The position numbers and the translations under genes were made by a program. The notes below the pieces were generated by a model, which was not told the origin of the DNA, searched no databases, and saw nothing but the letters and a program-made list of their open reading frames with translations. A stretch of DNA of 64,000 nucleotides, taken from the NCBI GenBank assembly GCA_036023115.1, contig JAYKKT010000041.1:434501-498500 (forward strand), given 5' to 3'. The DNA is from Brasenia schreberi (Eukaryota > Streptophyta > Magnoliopsida > Nymphaeales > Cabombaceae). Below are positions 34,999-47,692 of this stretch, piece by piece (position 1 is the stretch's first letter; each line of letters starts with the position of its first letter).

Positions 34999-37900
34999 AT
35001 GGCAAGCCATGGCGGGATTTCGTTAGATATGCCACAGTGCACAGAGAATTGCGTGACTCTACTGAGCATAGATGGAGGGGGTATTAGAGGGATCATTCCA
35101 GGCATCATACTGGCCTTCCTAGAATCCAAACTCCAGGAATTGGACGGCGCCGACGCGAGAATTGCTGATTATTTCGATGTTATCGCCGGAACGAGCACCG
35201 GCGGGCTGGTGACGGCCTTGCTCGCCGCTCCTGATGAGCACAACCGCCCCTTATACGCTGCTAAGGACATCACTCCTTTTTATTTAGAACACGTTCCTAA
35301 GATATTCCCTCAGCACAGGTGATTGTCATGAACTCTTTCAGGCCGGGTGGTTTTTAAATCAGTCCCTCTTTTCCTAGCCATTTTCAAGATTTTCTCTCCG
35401 TATTGGCTAATCTATAAATTTTGAAAATACCAACTAAATAAGTCTTTCTATCGTTTTCTTAACAGATCAGTTGCATCGTCTTCTTCGGAGGGTTCTATTT
35501 ATTTAACATACGCTTTCTGCTTCAGTAAATCTTTTTAATAGTAGTTTATGAATTCTGGCACCCGTCTTTTCACTGATAATTTTTGTTTCTTAATAGATGA
35601 AATTGAATCTATGGTTTTAAACTATGAACTGTTGCAGTGGACTACTGGGCTCTGCCATTACATACATTCAAGAACTGAAGGGCCCGAAATACAATGGCAA
35701 GTACCTTCGTTCCCTCATCCAAAAGACACTGAAGGACACCAAGTTGCAACAGACGATCACCAACGTAGTGATTCCTGCTTTTGACATCAAGCTTTTGGAC
35801 CCCATGATCTTCTCCACTTTCAAGGTATCCTTTCAGCCAATTCCATTCCATTCAAATAACAAATGATGAGATAATACTGTATATGTTCGATCGATTACAG
35901 GCGAAAACAAACGCCACCATGGATGCTCAGCTTTCAGACGTGTGCATCGGCACGTCCGCGGCGCCAACCTACTTACCAGTTCACTTCTTCAAGACGCAAG
36001 ACTCAGAAGGCAACACTCTAGAATTCAATCTCATTGATGGTAGCCTTGCAGCAAACAATCCTGTAAATACGGCAACCTCTCTTCCCCCGTTCCTTTCCCT
36101 TAGCTACCAAATACTGTTTCTCAATCATGCATGGTCATCATATCATAAATGCGGTTCTTGTGATCGTTAATTGAGTGTTGCATGGTTTCAATGAGTTATA
36201 TGATAAAAAACAACAGTTATTCATCAAAGCCTATTAATTTTTAGATCACTTCCATGCACGTGTATAAGAAAAATCAAAATATTCCACAAATTTAGATAAT
36301 TAGCTACGTAAAGTTTTCCATAGTATTGTGATCTAATTAGCTATTGCCTCCTCTGCTAATGGCAGCTCATTAGCAAGCGAACATTCCATCGCTAATCTTG
36401 GTTATTCTTGTTCTGATACACATTCCATCGCTAATTAGATGCCATGTTAGTTAAGATGATGGGGAGGGTTTGCACCGCACTTGAGAACCCGCCCTGCAAT
36501 TCAAAAAAAGATGTACAGAACCATCACTGCGGGTCTCATATATATTTATCATCCTTCAAATAAATTTTACTTGTAAACGAGCGTTTTTCACCAAAGAAGC
36601 AGCTACGATGATTACCTTCCATGACGATGAGCATCAACAACCATCTAAGATAGAATCCTGCTTAAAATGGCCACTACCCACAAAAGGTTTCTCTCTCTCT
36701 GAACAGAAAAGAAAGTATTCTCATGAACAAGCATGCGCGTCATCGAATCAATTAGTTCCAATTGTTGGATTAATGTTAATTATAGTTGGCTTAACTAAAC
36801 CATGTGTATTAATAACATTGATATCTCAAATATTCAATGCATCATTGATATATATATATATATATATGAAGTCTCAAACTATAAAAGTCATGTGTGAGAG
36901 ACTTATCGATACCCAAGAATCACACATACCCACATGTCCTTTTATATAGTTTTACCTTATCAACCTTAGCTCAAATAGATTGGGTAGTATATATTAGACC
37001 ATACATGCATGCTCATGCACGTGACGGGTCTGGCATGGGCTTGGGTTTGGGAATTGTCTTCGGTATATATTTTTTATAATTTTTTTTTATTTAACGGTCA
37101 AGAGTTCTTACGCGGGAATAGTTATTGGATAGAGAGGTGCATCATTTGGATCAGATCCATGATCAGTGATCCAACACGCAATCCATAAATATGTGATTAG
37201 GGCTCTCTAATCATTATCGGTTTTTGCGTTAACATCCTCTCTCCTCTATTCTTTGGTTCCCTCTGCCCATGGTCTTGTCTACAGTGTGACTACCCCAATT
37301 ATCCTTCTTTTCAGTCATAGGAACCTAAGGCATGGTCGAGGTCGACTTAAAGCAAGGTACGTATCTTTCGAGTTGTATGTGCGTTTTATCTTACGAGTAA
37401 GTGTTGGTAACCGTAATTACTCATAGTAGGATGGTGATTTCTCTAAAACAAGTATGCAAGGGCGACTCAAACAAATAAATTATAATTTTGATTATTGTTT
37501 TTGTTTTTGTTTTTGTACGGTTTGTTTATGGCATACTTTGGATCTGCAGTTGTTATTGATTGGAGCATGTTTACACTTATTGCATATTGCTTTATTATAC
37601 ATGTATTTATATAGATTTTATTAATAATCTTAGAGAAATATCTTTTTTTATAGTAAACATATTTACTCAGGTTACTCTTTGATCTAAGGTCGATTTGACC
37701 TTGATGTCGGAAAAATTTGTTGATCTTTATTTTAAACGCTGGTAGCATTGTACGAAAATTTGGTTAACCCTGGCCTACATTTGTATATCAAGTTGGATTG
37801 TCCCCAAGCTGGCTGACTATAGAAGCTCAAACAAAATCATCGAGTGAAAGGAGGACACCAAGTGTCGTCGTATTTTATCAGGACTATCGAATATTTTATT

Positions 37901-40900
37901 CAAGTATATAGTTAATCCTTTTCTATGACAACAAAAGATATGTGGGCTGACTTGGATCGAAAATATAATATTGAGGACCTCGGTCTTGAAAACTATTTCG
38001 TAGCTAAGTTTCTTAAGTATCATATGATAAAGAGAAAATTTGTGACCGAACAAGTGTGAAAGTACTCATCCCTTAACACAATAGAAAGAAATTGAGACCT
38101 AAAACATTGGATTGTGTATATTTCTAGGTTTCGTGGAAACAAGCTATGCATATAGATTCTTGATCATTAGATATCATATTTCTAGTATAGATGTTAATAC
38201 AATAGTTGAGCTCTTTAATGCTACATTCTTTGAAAATGTGTTTTCCATGAAAATTGAAGTTTTCTAAAGTGTATCTTCTAGATATTCTAATCCTAATATT
38301 GGTTTCATTCTAGATCATGTGGAAAGGATAACAAATGTGGGATTGATCCTGATTGTATTATTTACATATTAAATGACTCTAAGAAAATAATTAAACCAAG
38401 GAGAAGTAAATGGCTTAGGATATTAAAAGACTTTGAAAATGACTTTGTTACTTTCAATATCGAGGATGTTCTTATCACCTTTTAACAAGCTATGAGCTCA
38501 CCTGAGATTAAGTTTTAGAAAGAAGGCGTTAACGATGAAATCCAGTCAATTCTCTCTAATGGGAGAATTGGTGAATTTGCCATCTTGTTGTTCTATTGTG
38601 AGTTGAAAGTGAATCTTTAAGAAAAAACTGAATGCAAACAAAATAATCAACAAGTACCAGATCAGGTTAGTTGTTAAGAGATATACACAAAAGAAGTGAA
38701 TAAATAACTTTCATACCTATTCTCTAGTTTTTCGAATGATCACCATCCGATTGTTTATAGCACTAGCCTCCATATATGACCTCACAATCCATCGGATGGA
38801 TGTGAAGTTTACTTTCTTACATGTTGACATCAATGAAGAAATTTGTATGGATCAATTAGAGGGATTTGTGGCTCATGAGAATGAGGTGTTAAATCATTAT
38901 ATGGTTTGAAACAAACTCCTAAATAATGGCATGAAAAGTTTGATTATAGGATATTATCTTTTAGCTTTATTTCTAATGATTATAATAAGTATGTCTATTG
39001 TAAATCAGTCAATAATGCTTTCATCATTATTTGTCTATACTTAGATGATATATTATTTTTTGGTTTAGATATAAAAATAGTAAATTAGACTAAATAATTC
39101 TTATATAGTAAGTTTGAGATGAAGGACATGAGTATTACTGATGTAATTTTAGGGCTTAAAATCAAAAGATCTACTAATGTTATAGTAATCTCTCAGTCTT
39201 ATTATGTTGAGAAATTTTTAAAGGGATTTGGATATACAAACTGTAGATATGTTATGACCCATATGATTCATCTAAGGCTTTATGTAAAATGAAAGTGATA
39301 TTCTTTTGTCTCAATTTTGATATTCCTATATTACCAGTAGTTTGATGTATGTAATCAATTGCATAGAACCAAATAATATATTTGTTATGTATAAGTTGAG
39401 TAGATACATCAGTTGTCCAAATAAAACCCATTGGAAAGCTCTAGACAAAGTACTTCGATATGTGAAGACAATGATTTCTCTTGGATTGCATTATGGTAAA
39501 CATCATTTTGTTCTTAAATGATTTAGTGATACTAGTTAGATAACAAATAACTCTAGGAGTAATGGGGTCACTAGATATGCGTTTTTATTAGTAGTGGCAT
39601 TGTCAACTGAAAATCAAAGAAACAAACTATTTTGGCTTGTTATATTTTTGAGTCATAACTATGTGCTTTGGATGAGACTAGATTGTAAGTTGAATGATTT
39701 AAGGGACTTATGTCTAGTTTACTTATGGTAAAGAAGTCGCTTCCTGCAATTTCAGTACATCGTGATACCATAACTATAATTGTTATAATCAATAGTTCTA
39801 AGTACAACCAAAAGCAACAAAAATACATCAAAATTAGACAAAAGTTTATAAGAGCTCTTATGTTTAATGGGGTCATGCATGTAGATTTTGTTAGATCCAA
39901 AGATAATACAATTTATCCTTTAACTAAGGGTCTATCAGTAGCCTTAGTTGAAAAATTTATGTTGGGATGACACTGAAATCCATGATTTATTCATAAATTA
40001 TAGCAACTCAGCCTAACTAAGTGGATATCTCATGAAAAAATTTATTCACAAGTTGTTGGTTCTATAGGATGATTCTTTGTATTATGTGATACTTTTAGTA
40101 TTTGTGTGTCTATCTCGTGTAAATTTAAAGTATCATGACTAAAAGTTCAAAAAGAGATTATTCTCTAAATTGGATTGAGTCTTAAGACAGGATTCTAGTA
40201 ATACATCCTTGGAGATGTCCAACTAAATGATTGATATTGTATGGCCATAATAAGGAAAGTAGATTGTTCCCTGAAGTCAATCATGATATAGTATATGGAT
40301 GTATGACCATTAATTTATCACATCTAAAGATCATCTCATAGCCTTTTATTATGTTGTTACCAATAAACACCTTTAGACCCAAGGTTAAGATTCAAGAGGC
40401 ATGTTCACCTAATTCAGTGTTAGTGAAAACATAATATGATGATTGGTTTAAGAGGCACTTTTATACTTAAGGACTTTGTGGGGATTGTTGGATTAATGTT
40501 AATTATGATTTGGTTAATTAGACTCATGTGCATCAATAACATTTAATTTATATTGATATCCCAAATATTCAATTGATACATCATTGATATATGTGAAATT
40601 CCTAAAGTATAAAAAGTCATATGTGAGAGACTTGTGTATGTGATGAAGAAGAGGAGAAAGTTTAGTCACATACTCAATAATGAGTCAAATCCAAATGTCC
40701 TATTATATAGTTGGTAGCTCATGAACCTTAGTTAAAATAACTTGGGGAGGATATACACCACACACGTGTACACATGCGATATGAATTAGGCCTGAATTTG
40801 GGTTTGGGAATTGTCTTCAGTCTAACTTTTTGCGCGAAAATCTTTTGATCTATCGGACAAGAGTGCTTATGTGGGAATAGTTATGGGACAAAGAAGTGCA

Positions 40901-42163
40901 TCGTTTGGATCGAATTTGTGATTCATGATCCAACATGCAGTCTATAAATACGTGATTAGGGCTTTCTAATCAGAACTGGTTTTTGCAATAACATTCTCCC
41001 TCCTCTTGCCTCTGTTCTTTGCTCCTCTATGCTCATGGTATTCTATGCGTTATGATGGCTCCCATCCATCTTTTCCTCTAGCTGTAGGTGACTGAGGTGT
41101 GGTCGAGGTCAACTCAAAGTCAAGCGAATGTCTTTCGAGTTGTGTATTTATTTTACCTTGAGAGTAAGGCGCAACTACTCATACATACTCATAGGGGAGC
41201 GCTGATTTCTCTAAAGCAAGTATGCAAGGAATATAAATTATTCTTCTTATTATTGCTTCTGTTTTTTTTTCATACGGTTTGTTTATGGCATACTTTTGAT
41301 CTGCGACTATCGTTGATTGAGGTATGTTTACATTTGTTGCATATTGGTTTGTTATGCATGTTTTTATATGGATTTTGCCAACACCAATGACTTGATTGTG
41401 CTTATGTGCGATACATTTTCCCATGATTTTCAGACGTTAATTGCCATGACTCACCTGACAAAAGAGATATTCCAGAAAAGGATTGACCCTTTTCCTATCA
41501 AACCCACGGATTATGCCAAATTTCTGGTTCTCTCTCTGGGAACTGGGTCTCAGAAGGTTGAGAAAAAATACAGTGCAGCTTTAGCGTCAAAATGGGGTGT
41601 TCTCAATTGGCTCCTTTATGAAGGTGAAACGCCTCTCATTTCTTGCTTCTGGCAAGGAAGTGCAGACACAGTTGATATCCAGGCCTCCGCCCTCTTCCAA
41701 GCCCTTAATAGCCAAGACAACTATCTGAGGATTCAGGTAAAAAAATATCCAACTAATCTACCATTAAAGAAGAAATTTAGCCCTATAAATTTATATCTAT
41801 GCATCTATTGTGCACGTATATATAAAAAATATTACTTGTTTGTACAATCTCTCTCTCTCTCTCTATATATATATACTCATTTATACCAACACATTTGATG
41901 ATATTTTGGAGGACAACACATTGACGGGAGACGCTGCTTCAGTGGACGTCACGACCAAAGAGAACCTACAAAACCTGGTAAAGATTGGAGAAGATCTTCT
42001 AAAGAAAAATTTGTCGAGGGTTAACCTAGATACAGGGAAGTATGAGGAAGTTCCTGGTGGAGGCACCAACGAAGAGGCGCTCACAATGTTTGCCAAGATG
42101 CTTTCGGCTGAGCACAAGTCCAGGCAAACCAAAGCGGCTGCAAAGCATGTTGCTTCTACTTGA
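34999..42163 (+). CDS. Patatin-like phospholipase / lipid acyl hydrolase
   Basis: Five exons: 34999-35318, 35638-35824, 35901-36062, 41434-41736, 41912-42163. All introns are GT-AG with consistent phases, giving 407 residues. The oxyanion-hole motif DGGGIRG is at 25-31, and the nucleophile elbow GTSTGG has Ser66. The catalytic Asp215 sits in DGS rather than the usual DGG/DGA. Family blocks [12 protein letters not shown] (188-199), SLGTGSQK and DNYLRIQ, then [20 protein letters not shown] and the tail [13 protein letters not shown] follow. Plant patatin-like proteins deacylate galactolipids and phospholipids by a Ser-Asp dyad and act in defence and lipid turnover. There is no obvious signal peptide, so it is probably cytosolic or membrane-associated. 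Intron 4 is 5.4 kb because a copia element sits in it; the reading frame is nevertheless intact. It uses the first Met of the frame. Confidence 0.93.
36763..37626 (+). repeat. 5' LTR of the intronic copia element
   Basis: About 864 bp. It aligns through its length with 40486-41383, including TTTGGGAATTGTCTTCGGT / TTTGGGAATTGTCTTCAGT and GTGATTAGGGCTCTCTAATC / GTGATTAGGGCTTTCTAATC. The end has lost a canonical CA. Confidence 0.9.
40486..41383 (+). repeat. 3' LTR of the intronic copia element
   Basis: About 898 bp, TG...CA ended, followed by the CCAAT target duplication and then host intron sequence up to the splice acceptor at 41431-41433. Confidence 0.92.
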
Positions 42164-42214
42164 TTCAGTATTATCATGTTGTAATGTGTGTGTGTGTGTG
42201 CGAGCGCCTGTGCA

Positions 42215-42345
42215 TCTGTCTGGTTATCGTTGTTGTAGAGAGCTCTTAAGGAGCTCTGTGCCACAATGTCTGGTTATCGTTGTTCTTTGTGTGTGTTGGT
42301 TGTTGTTGTGGGGAGCTGGTAAGGAGCTCTATGTGTCAAGTATAT
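42215..42345. repeat. Short tandem duplication in the patatin 3' UTR
   Basis: TCTGGTTATCGTTGTTGTAG and TAAGGAGCTCTGTG recur about 50-75 bp later as TCTGGTTATCGTTGTTCTTT and TAAGGAGCTCTATG. A (TG)n run lies at 42184-42200. Confidence 0.75.
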
Positions 42346-42349
42346 TAAA

Positions 42350-43540
42350 TTAAAAAATATAGTAACTATTTTACGTGTTTTAGTTGTCTCGTTCTTGAGA
42401 TTGACTCTTTCTTGGGCTGAACTTTTCAAATACGTAATCAAAGTGCATATCAAATGATTTGAATGGCACCCTGGGCCATCATATTTGGGGATGTTGTAAA
42501 CGGGTCAAATATGGCTTTATCAAATCCAACATGTTGAATAATAGTGCTAATGGGATTATGAATCCTATATGAAAGACCTTATAATATGATCTGAACATTG
42601 TATATCTATTGGATTATAAGGTCTCATAAATTGGACAAGCAAACTGAAAATTCTGAATCTGATTGGTGTCAAACATGTTCTTAGCACCGGCAGCCACCCA
42701 CTACGACCGCCATTGTCTTCATACCGGCGATAGTACAGAGGGATTAGAGAAGTGTAGGATGAGGCAATGGACGAAGACGAAATAGGGTGTGGGCATGGAG
42801 TGCATATGAAACTTGGAGCATGGATGTACAGACGGCCTGTCTAATTCGGACTCAGATCGGCGAGTTGAACCTACACCATCCCTGAAACTGCCCGAAACCA
42901 GGACCAGAACTGAACCGAAGCCTAGGCCCTTTCTGTTCTACTTCCACCTATGGGAGAACCAAACTGAGCCGGAACCAGGGGTTCCAAGTCGGGTTTTAAG
43001 ATCCCACCTTTGTGTACATTTTCCAACACGCATTGATTGGTATTCTTCAAGAAGCACATTAAAGTGATTAGTGGTCTACATATGGTGTGTCAAAGAAAAT
43101 GATAGACGTGTACCCAACATCCCGAAGAACTCTGTCCAAAACTGCTAATGAATCTAATGAACCGGTTGATGACAATCTCCTCAACAAGGCTGAAGGACAG
43201 AACGATGCTTTTGGCCCGTTGATCTCTCTTTAGCTATGATGCATAAGAGAAATAAGGTGGTCAACCTTTTAAAAGTGGTAGTAGAAAATGTCAATATAAA
43301 AGAAAACAGTGAAATAAATATGATCCTTTCAATAAAAATGATTGACACTGTTTGTTTATATTGAAAACCACATTTTCATTGAAACCCTCATTTTGAAAAT
43401 ATGATACATGTGATTTGGCTTCTTCTGCCGCCTCTTCAAGTTCTTAACCTTGACTTGGATATTTCATCAAGGTATGCAGCATGTTCTTGAATTTGTCATG
43501 AGATGTGTTCGAAATTTGCACAAAAACGCTGTGCCAACAT
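42350..43540. other. Spacer with a CCGGTT-type scrap
   Basis: 42800-43010 has GGACTCAGATCGG, GAACTGAACCGAAGCC and GAACCAAACTGAGCCGGAAC, resembling the hAT-like family. Otherwise nothing recognised. Confidence 0.4.
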
Positions 43541-43541
43541 G

Positions 43542-43655
<114 letters not shown>

Positions 43656-43949
43656 CTGACAACATTGGGAGAGTAAAAAAATTCTTCCAGTGTATCATTT
43701 TTTAGTCCAATGTTATTCCTAGATATAGGGAGAAGCCTCAACCGTCTTTTTTTTTACCATATGAACTGCTACTACAAGCAGTACTACACTTTTCACCAAC
43801 CTTGTAAATCAGGTGAAAACATGACACTCAAAGTTTGCAGAAAATTTTCTTGGTGGGAAAAAGTGAGTAAAAGATAAAATAGAATTTGATCCATGAATCT
43901 AAGAAATAGCAAGAATTATTGATCCAATATATAAAGATAGATAGATAGG

Positions 43950-44165
43950 AAGAGAGGTAATGGTAAATGCTTAAACCTCATTCGTGCTGAAATCTATTCA
44001 AACATCTTTATTATTTGATTCATGATCAATGGTAGATACTTGAATTAAAAGTATTGTTCTATCACATCAATCGTTCATCTCAAAGATCGAACAATTGAGA
44101 TGATAAAGTTGATTCGAGTATGAATGGGTTTGAGCGTTTATATCTCTTTATATATGATTCGTTGG
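43950..44165. mobile_element. Short element, family M2
   Basis: GAGAGGTAATGGTAAATGCT at the left, GGGTTTGAGCGTTTATATCT at the right. Inverted core arms are around 44035 and 44095. Confidence 0.5.
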
Positions 44166-44199
44166 TTTGATACTTGGAGACATAAACTTCTCACACAAT

Positions 44200-44480
44200 A
44201 AAATCAAGACATGACACTTATGTGGATATATCAACGTGATAATTAAGCATATAGTTAAAATTTAACGTATATTAAAATATTATATTATATTAATCAATAA
44301 AATATATTAGTTAATATTAAAATATTAAATAAATATTACTTAATATTTATATCAATACTATACAAACTATTATCATTAATATTTTAAATTTAACTATATA
44401 TTAATTATTATTCAATAGATATTACTTAATATTATTAAATAATAATAATAATATTTTAGTAGAGATTTTCTCTCATATTA
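44200..44480. other. Extremely AT-rich tract
   Basis: AATATTA-type low-complexity sequence, no feature recognised. Confidence 0.5.
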
Positions 44481-44625
44481 ATTAGTAAACCAAAACATTT
44501 TGTGAAACACCTTGAAAAGCATCGCTCGTAACTCGAAAAACTGATTTGCCCTCTCTACCTTTTCCTCTTCTCAGCTCTTCTTGTCAATATGTCAAAAGTT
44601 TACATAAAAGAAGAGGCAGCGTGCG

Positions 44626-45549
44626 TGTTGGACAATCAACATCTGCAGGGGAAATTGGTGCAGATGTGAGTGCAGTGAAATAACAATTGCCGCAGAAAAT
44701 GGTTCTAAGCATTAGAGAATTTGGCCTAAAAAATCCAAGCGAGATCTAAAATAAAAAATTAGAAAAGCCATTTATTGCACAAATGAGAGCCCAAACAGTC
44801 TTACGCGGAAAAACACCTTCTATTTTACTCATCTGTCGAAGATCTCAAATTTGCCTGAGATCAAGATCTGTGACTATTTTAGTGCACTAGTTCTAAAGAA
44901 CTAACCATGAGAGATGGAGATCATAGATCTGTCGAAGATCAGAGAGAGAGCTCACAGATTTGTCAATCTTACTGACCGCAGAAGGAGATCCTGAATTTGC
45001 CCATGTTTTTAGCCGACTGCGGAACCCTAGCTCAGTTGACAATAATCGAGAGAAAGAGAACTTGTTGCAGATTTAAAAAGTCGACTATTCTCACTGGTCG
45101 GAAGAGATCTTTGGGTTGACAATCGGAGATCCGCATCCAAGGGGTTGAGAGGGGGAGGGATAGAGCTTATGGCCAATAACCATCCACAAAATTTTATACC
45201 AGGTATGTCCAATAACATGTAACGTAAAGGTGGCCAATCCAGTTGTTACGTGTGGTGAGCGTTACAGTACCTATATGTAACGGTCTGGCTATTACGGATA
45301 AGCACACTAATAACGGATGAGGCTCTAAACAGGAAAGCTGAACGAAGAAACCCAAGAGGGAAGAGCCTGCGCTGCAGCGCACGGTGAAAAAGAAATAAAA
45401 ACCCTCTCTAAAAAGTCAGACTGTGTGGTAACCGAAAAAACAAAATCACCCTTACCTCTTCTTACTATTTCCACTGCTCAAAATCAAAAGGTGACTCGCT
45501 GCTACTGCTGCATACCTAGAGAGAAGATACATCGCTAAAAGTGCATACA
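44626..45549 (+). repeat. Probable 5' LTR of the second copia remnant
   Basis: TGTTGGACAATCAACATC start and GTGCATACA end, with the primer-binding-site-like TGGTATTAGGGC one base after it. There is no second LTR to prove the limits. Confidence 0.5.
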
Positions 45550-45659
45550 GTGGTATTAGGGCTTAGTTTGTCCCTATAATCTGCAAAACAAGGTACACTT
45601 AATAAAAAAATTAGTAAACCAGAAGAGAAGGAGAAGGAAGACTTCATGTTACGCAAAAG

Positions 45660-45820
45660 TCGCTCTAGGTCGATACAGAGAATAGGCAAGCAAAAGCCGA
45701 CCCAAGTCGAGATAGGGCAGAGGTAGGCAAAACTCGACCTAAGTCGAGATAGGGCAGAGGCAGGCAAAAGTCGTCCTAGGTCGAGACATGGGAAGGCCAA
45801 GGCAAAAGCCGACCTAGGAC
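45660..45820. repeat. 37-bp imperfect tandem repeats in the copia leader
   Basis: About four units with the core AAGTCGAGATAGGGCAGAGG and GGCAAAAGTCGAC. They lie between the primer-binding site and gag. Confidence 0.85.
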
Positions 45821-47248
45821 AGAAAACACAAAGAAGAGAACCAAAAAAACTGCTCAACGGAGCCTTAGCCAAAAGGTTAGCGGGCGGCCGTAGGCATAGC
45901 TCTACTCCGCTCTCTCTCCTCTCCCTTTAAACCCCTTGGAAAAATGTCCCCGATTTTAGAAAACTACATCGGGCAGTGGACTGAAAAGTCTATTATGCCT
46001 CGACTAGTTTTTGAAAATTATAAATTATCACTGGATAAAATTATCAAAATATCCATATATTTTCAAATAAAAGATAGTTTTAAGACGAACGAAAAGTCTG
46101 TTTTGCACATATTTTCCTATTGAACCGTCTATTTATTAAATTTGCCAAACACATAAAAATGAACTCAAGAATATGTGTGTCAAAACTAGCAAAGACAAAA
46201 AAATTAAACAGCTTAAACTTCAAAACATGAAAGAAAAGAATACCGCTGGCTCTAACACTTAAAGATGTAGAATACGTTTTAAAGGAAACAGTGCATCCAC
46301 CACCATCAGACGCAACAGAGCAACAAATAGAAATGTATAAAACATTTCTTAAAGATGACACAATAGTAAGAACGGTCATGTTGACGTATATAGAGGATAA
46401 TCTAGTTAGGGTCTTCGATGAATTCACGACCGCGAAAGAGTTGTTCGACTCTATAACAACTAAATATGATACAATTGTCAAACTATATGATAAATTATTA
46501 CTAAAAAAAATAACTCCTACAAAATGAAAGAATGAGATAATGTAGTTGAACATGTAAACCATATGTTGCTAATGGCTACAGATCTAGTTGTAGCAAAATT
46601 AGTCATCCTGGAATCGATGCAGATATCCACCATACTCAATAGTCTTTTCCAGTCATGAAATATGATCACCACTGTTGTTAGACTAGGACCTAAAATAAAC
46701 CTTTTAGAATTGCCTCTGAAACTAGCAATTGAGCAAGAACACATTAAAAAAATAGGAAAAAAAATTTGTTAGTAATACAAGATGAGATAGAGTCTACCTC
46801 TAAACCCAGCTAAAGGAGAAATAAACCAAACAAAAAGTTTGGCAAAAATAACAAAAAGGGCGATAAATTTTTTAAGAAAACGCAGGAAACTGCTTCTCGA
46901 GTCAAGTATTTTAATTGTGAAAATATGTGACACTAAAAGAAGGATTGCCGCAACAAAAAGAGCGAAGAAAATAACCCACAATGCAAACAATCAAAGAAGC
47001 AAGACATAATCTACATGATATCAAAATGTCTCAACATGGACCACTCGGTAACTGGTTGGTGGATTGACCCAAGAGCAACCAGACATATCTCAATTACTAA
47101 GGAAGGGACAATGGATATAAAAGAGTACAAACCAAAAGAACATCGAGTGTACATGGAAAATAATACTTTCTCGAATGTTTTGAGTACTGGGTTCTTTAGA
47201 ATTTTTGTATAAGGCATACTGATTGTATTAATTGTAACATCTATAAGG

Positions 47249-47692
47249 CACAATTTGGTTTCGATCCCTGCTTTAATGAGAAAAGGTTTTGAGGTCAGGT
47301 TTGTTCCTTGCAAGGTGACTGTGGAAAAACATGAGTGAGTATTTTTCTCTTGAGAATTTGATGTTAAACATGGATTATAATGAAAATGAAAGTTCTTCTC
47401 CTTATATTGATTATGCATTTAATGTGGATGTGAATGTATGACATGAACGCCTTCGGCATATATTGTGCAATATGGTTTCGATCCCTGCCTTAGTGAAAAA
47501 AGGTTTTGAGGTGAGGTTTGTTCCTCGCAAGGTGACTGTGGGAAAGCATGAACGAGTATTTTTCTCTTGAGAATTTGATGTTAAACATGAACTGTTTAAA
47601 TTAAAAGTTAATTAAAACGAAAGTTCTTCTGCTTATATTAATTGTGTATTTAATGTTGATGTGAATGTATGACATAAACGCCTTTGGCATAT
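47249..47692. repeat. About 217-bp tandem duplication inside the copia remnant
   Basis: GGTTTCGATCCCTGC starts both units (47257 and 47473). Both contain GAGTATTTTTCTCTTGAGAA and end at the pre-integrase motif (CGCCTTCGGCATATA / CGCCTTTGGCATATA). Unit 2 has a small insertion. Confidence 0.88.

Larger units (their letters stand above)
36763..41383 (+). mobile_element. Degenerate Ty1/copia LTR retrotransposon inside patatin intron 4
   Basis: Two LTRs (36763-37626 and 40486-41383) are bounded by 5-bp target duplications CCAAT (36758-36762 and 41384-41388). Each starts TGTTGGATTAATG and the right one ends CCAACA. A polypurine-like GGACTTTGTGGGGAT (40471-40485) precedes the 3' LTR. Inside are recognisable but stop-ridden RT ([20 protein letters not shown] near 38765; LKQ region near 38905; LYLDD-like near 39030; SKFEMKDM near 39105) and RNase H / C-terminal pieces (IRQKFIRAL, then [19 protein letters not shown] at about 39880-39935). 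Protease and integrase are not recognisable between the LTR and RT, so it was internally deleted or highly eroded. It lies in the same orientation as the host gene. The LTRs differ at many positions, so it is old. Confidence 0.92.

Noticed and set aside
37200..37320. Possible extra patatin exon in intron 4
   Set aside because: The sequence is repeated at 40940-41060 and belongs to the LTR; exons 3 and 4 already join in frame.
46080..46562. 160-residue minus-strand frame
   Set aside because: Antisense to the gag region of the second copia remnant.
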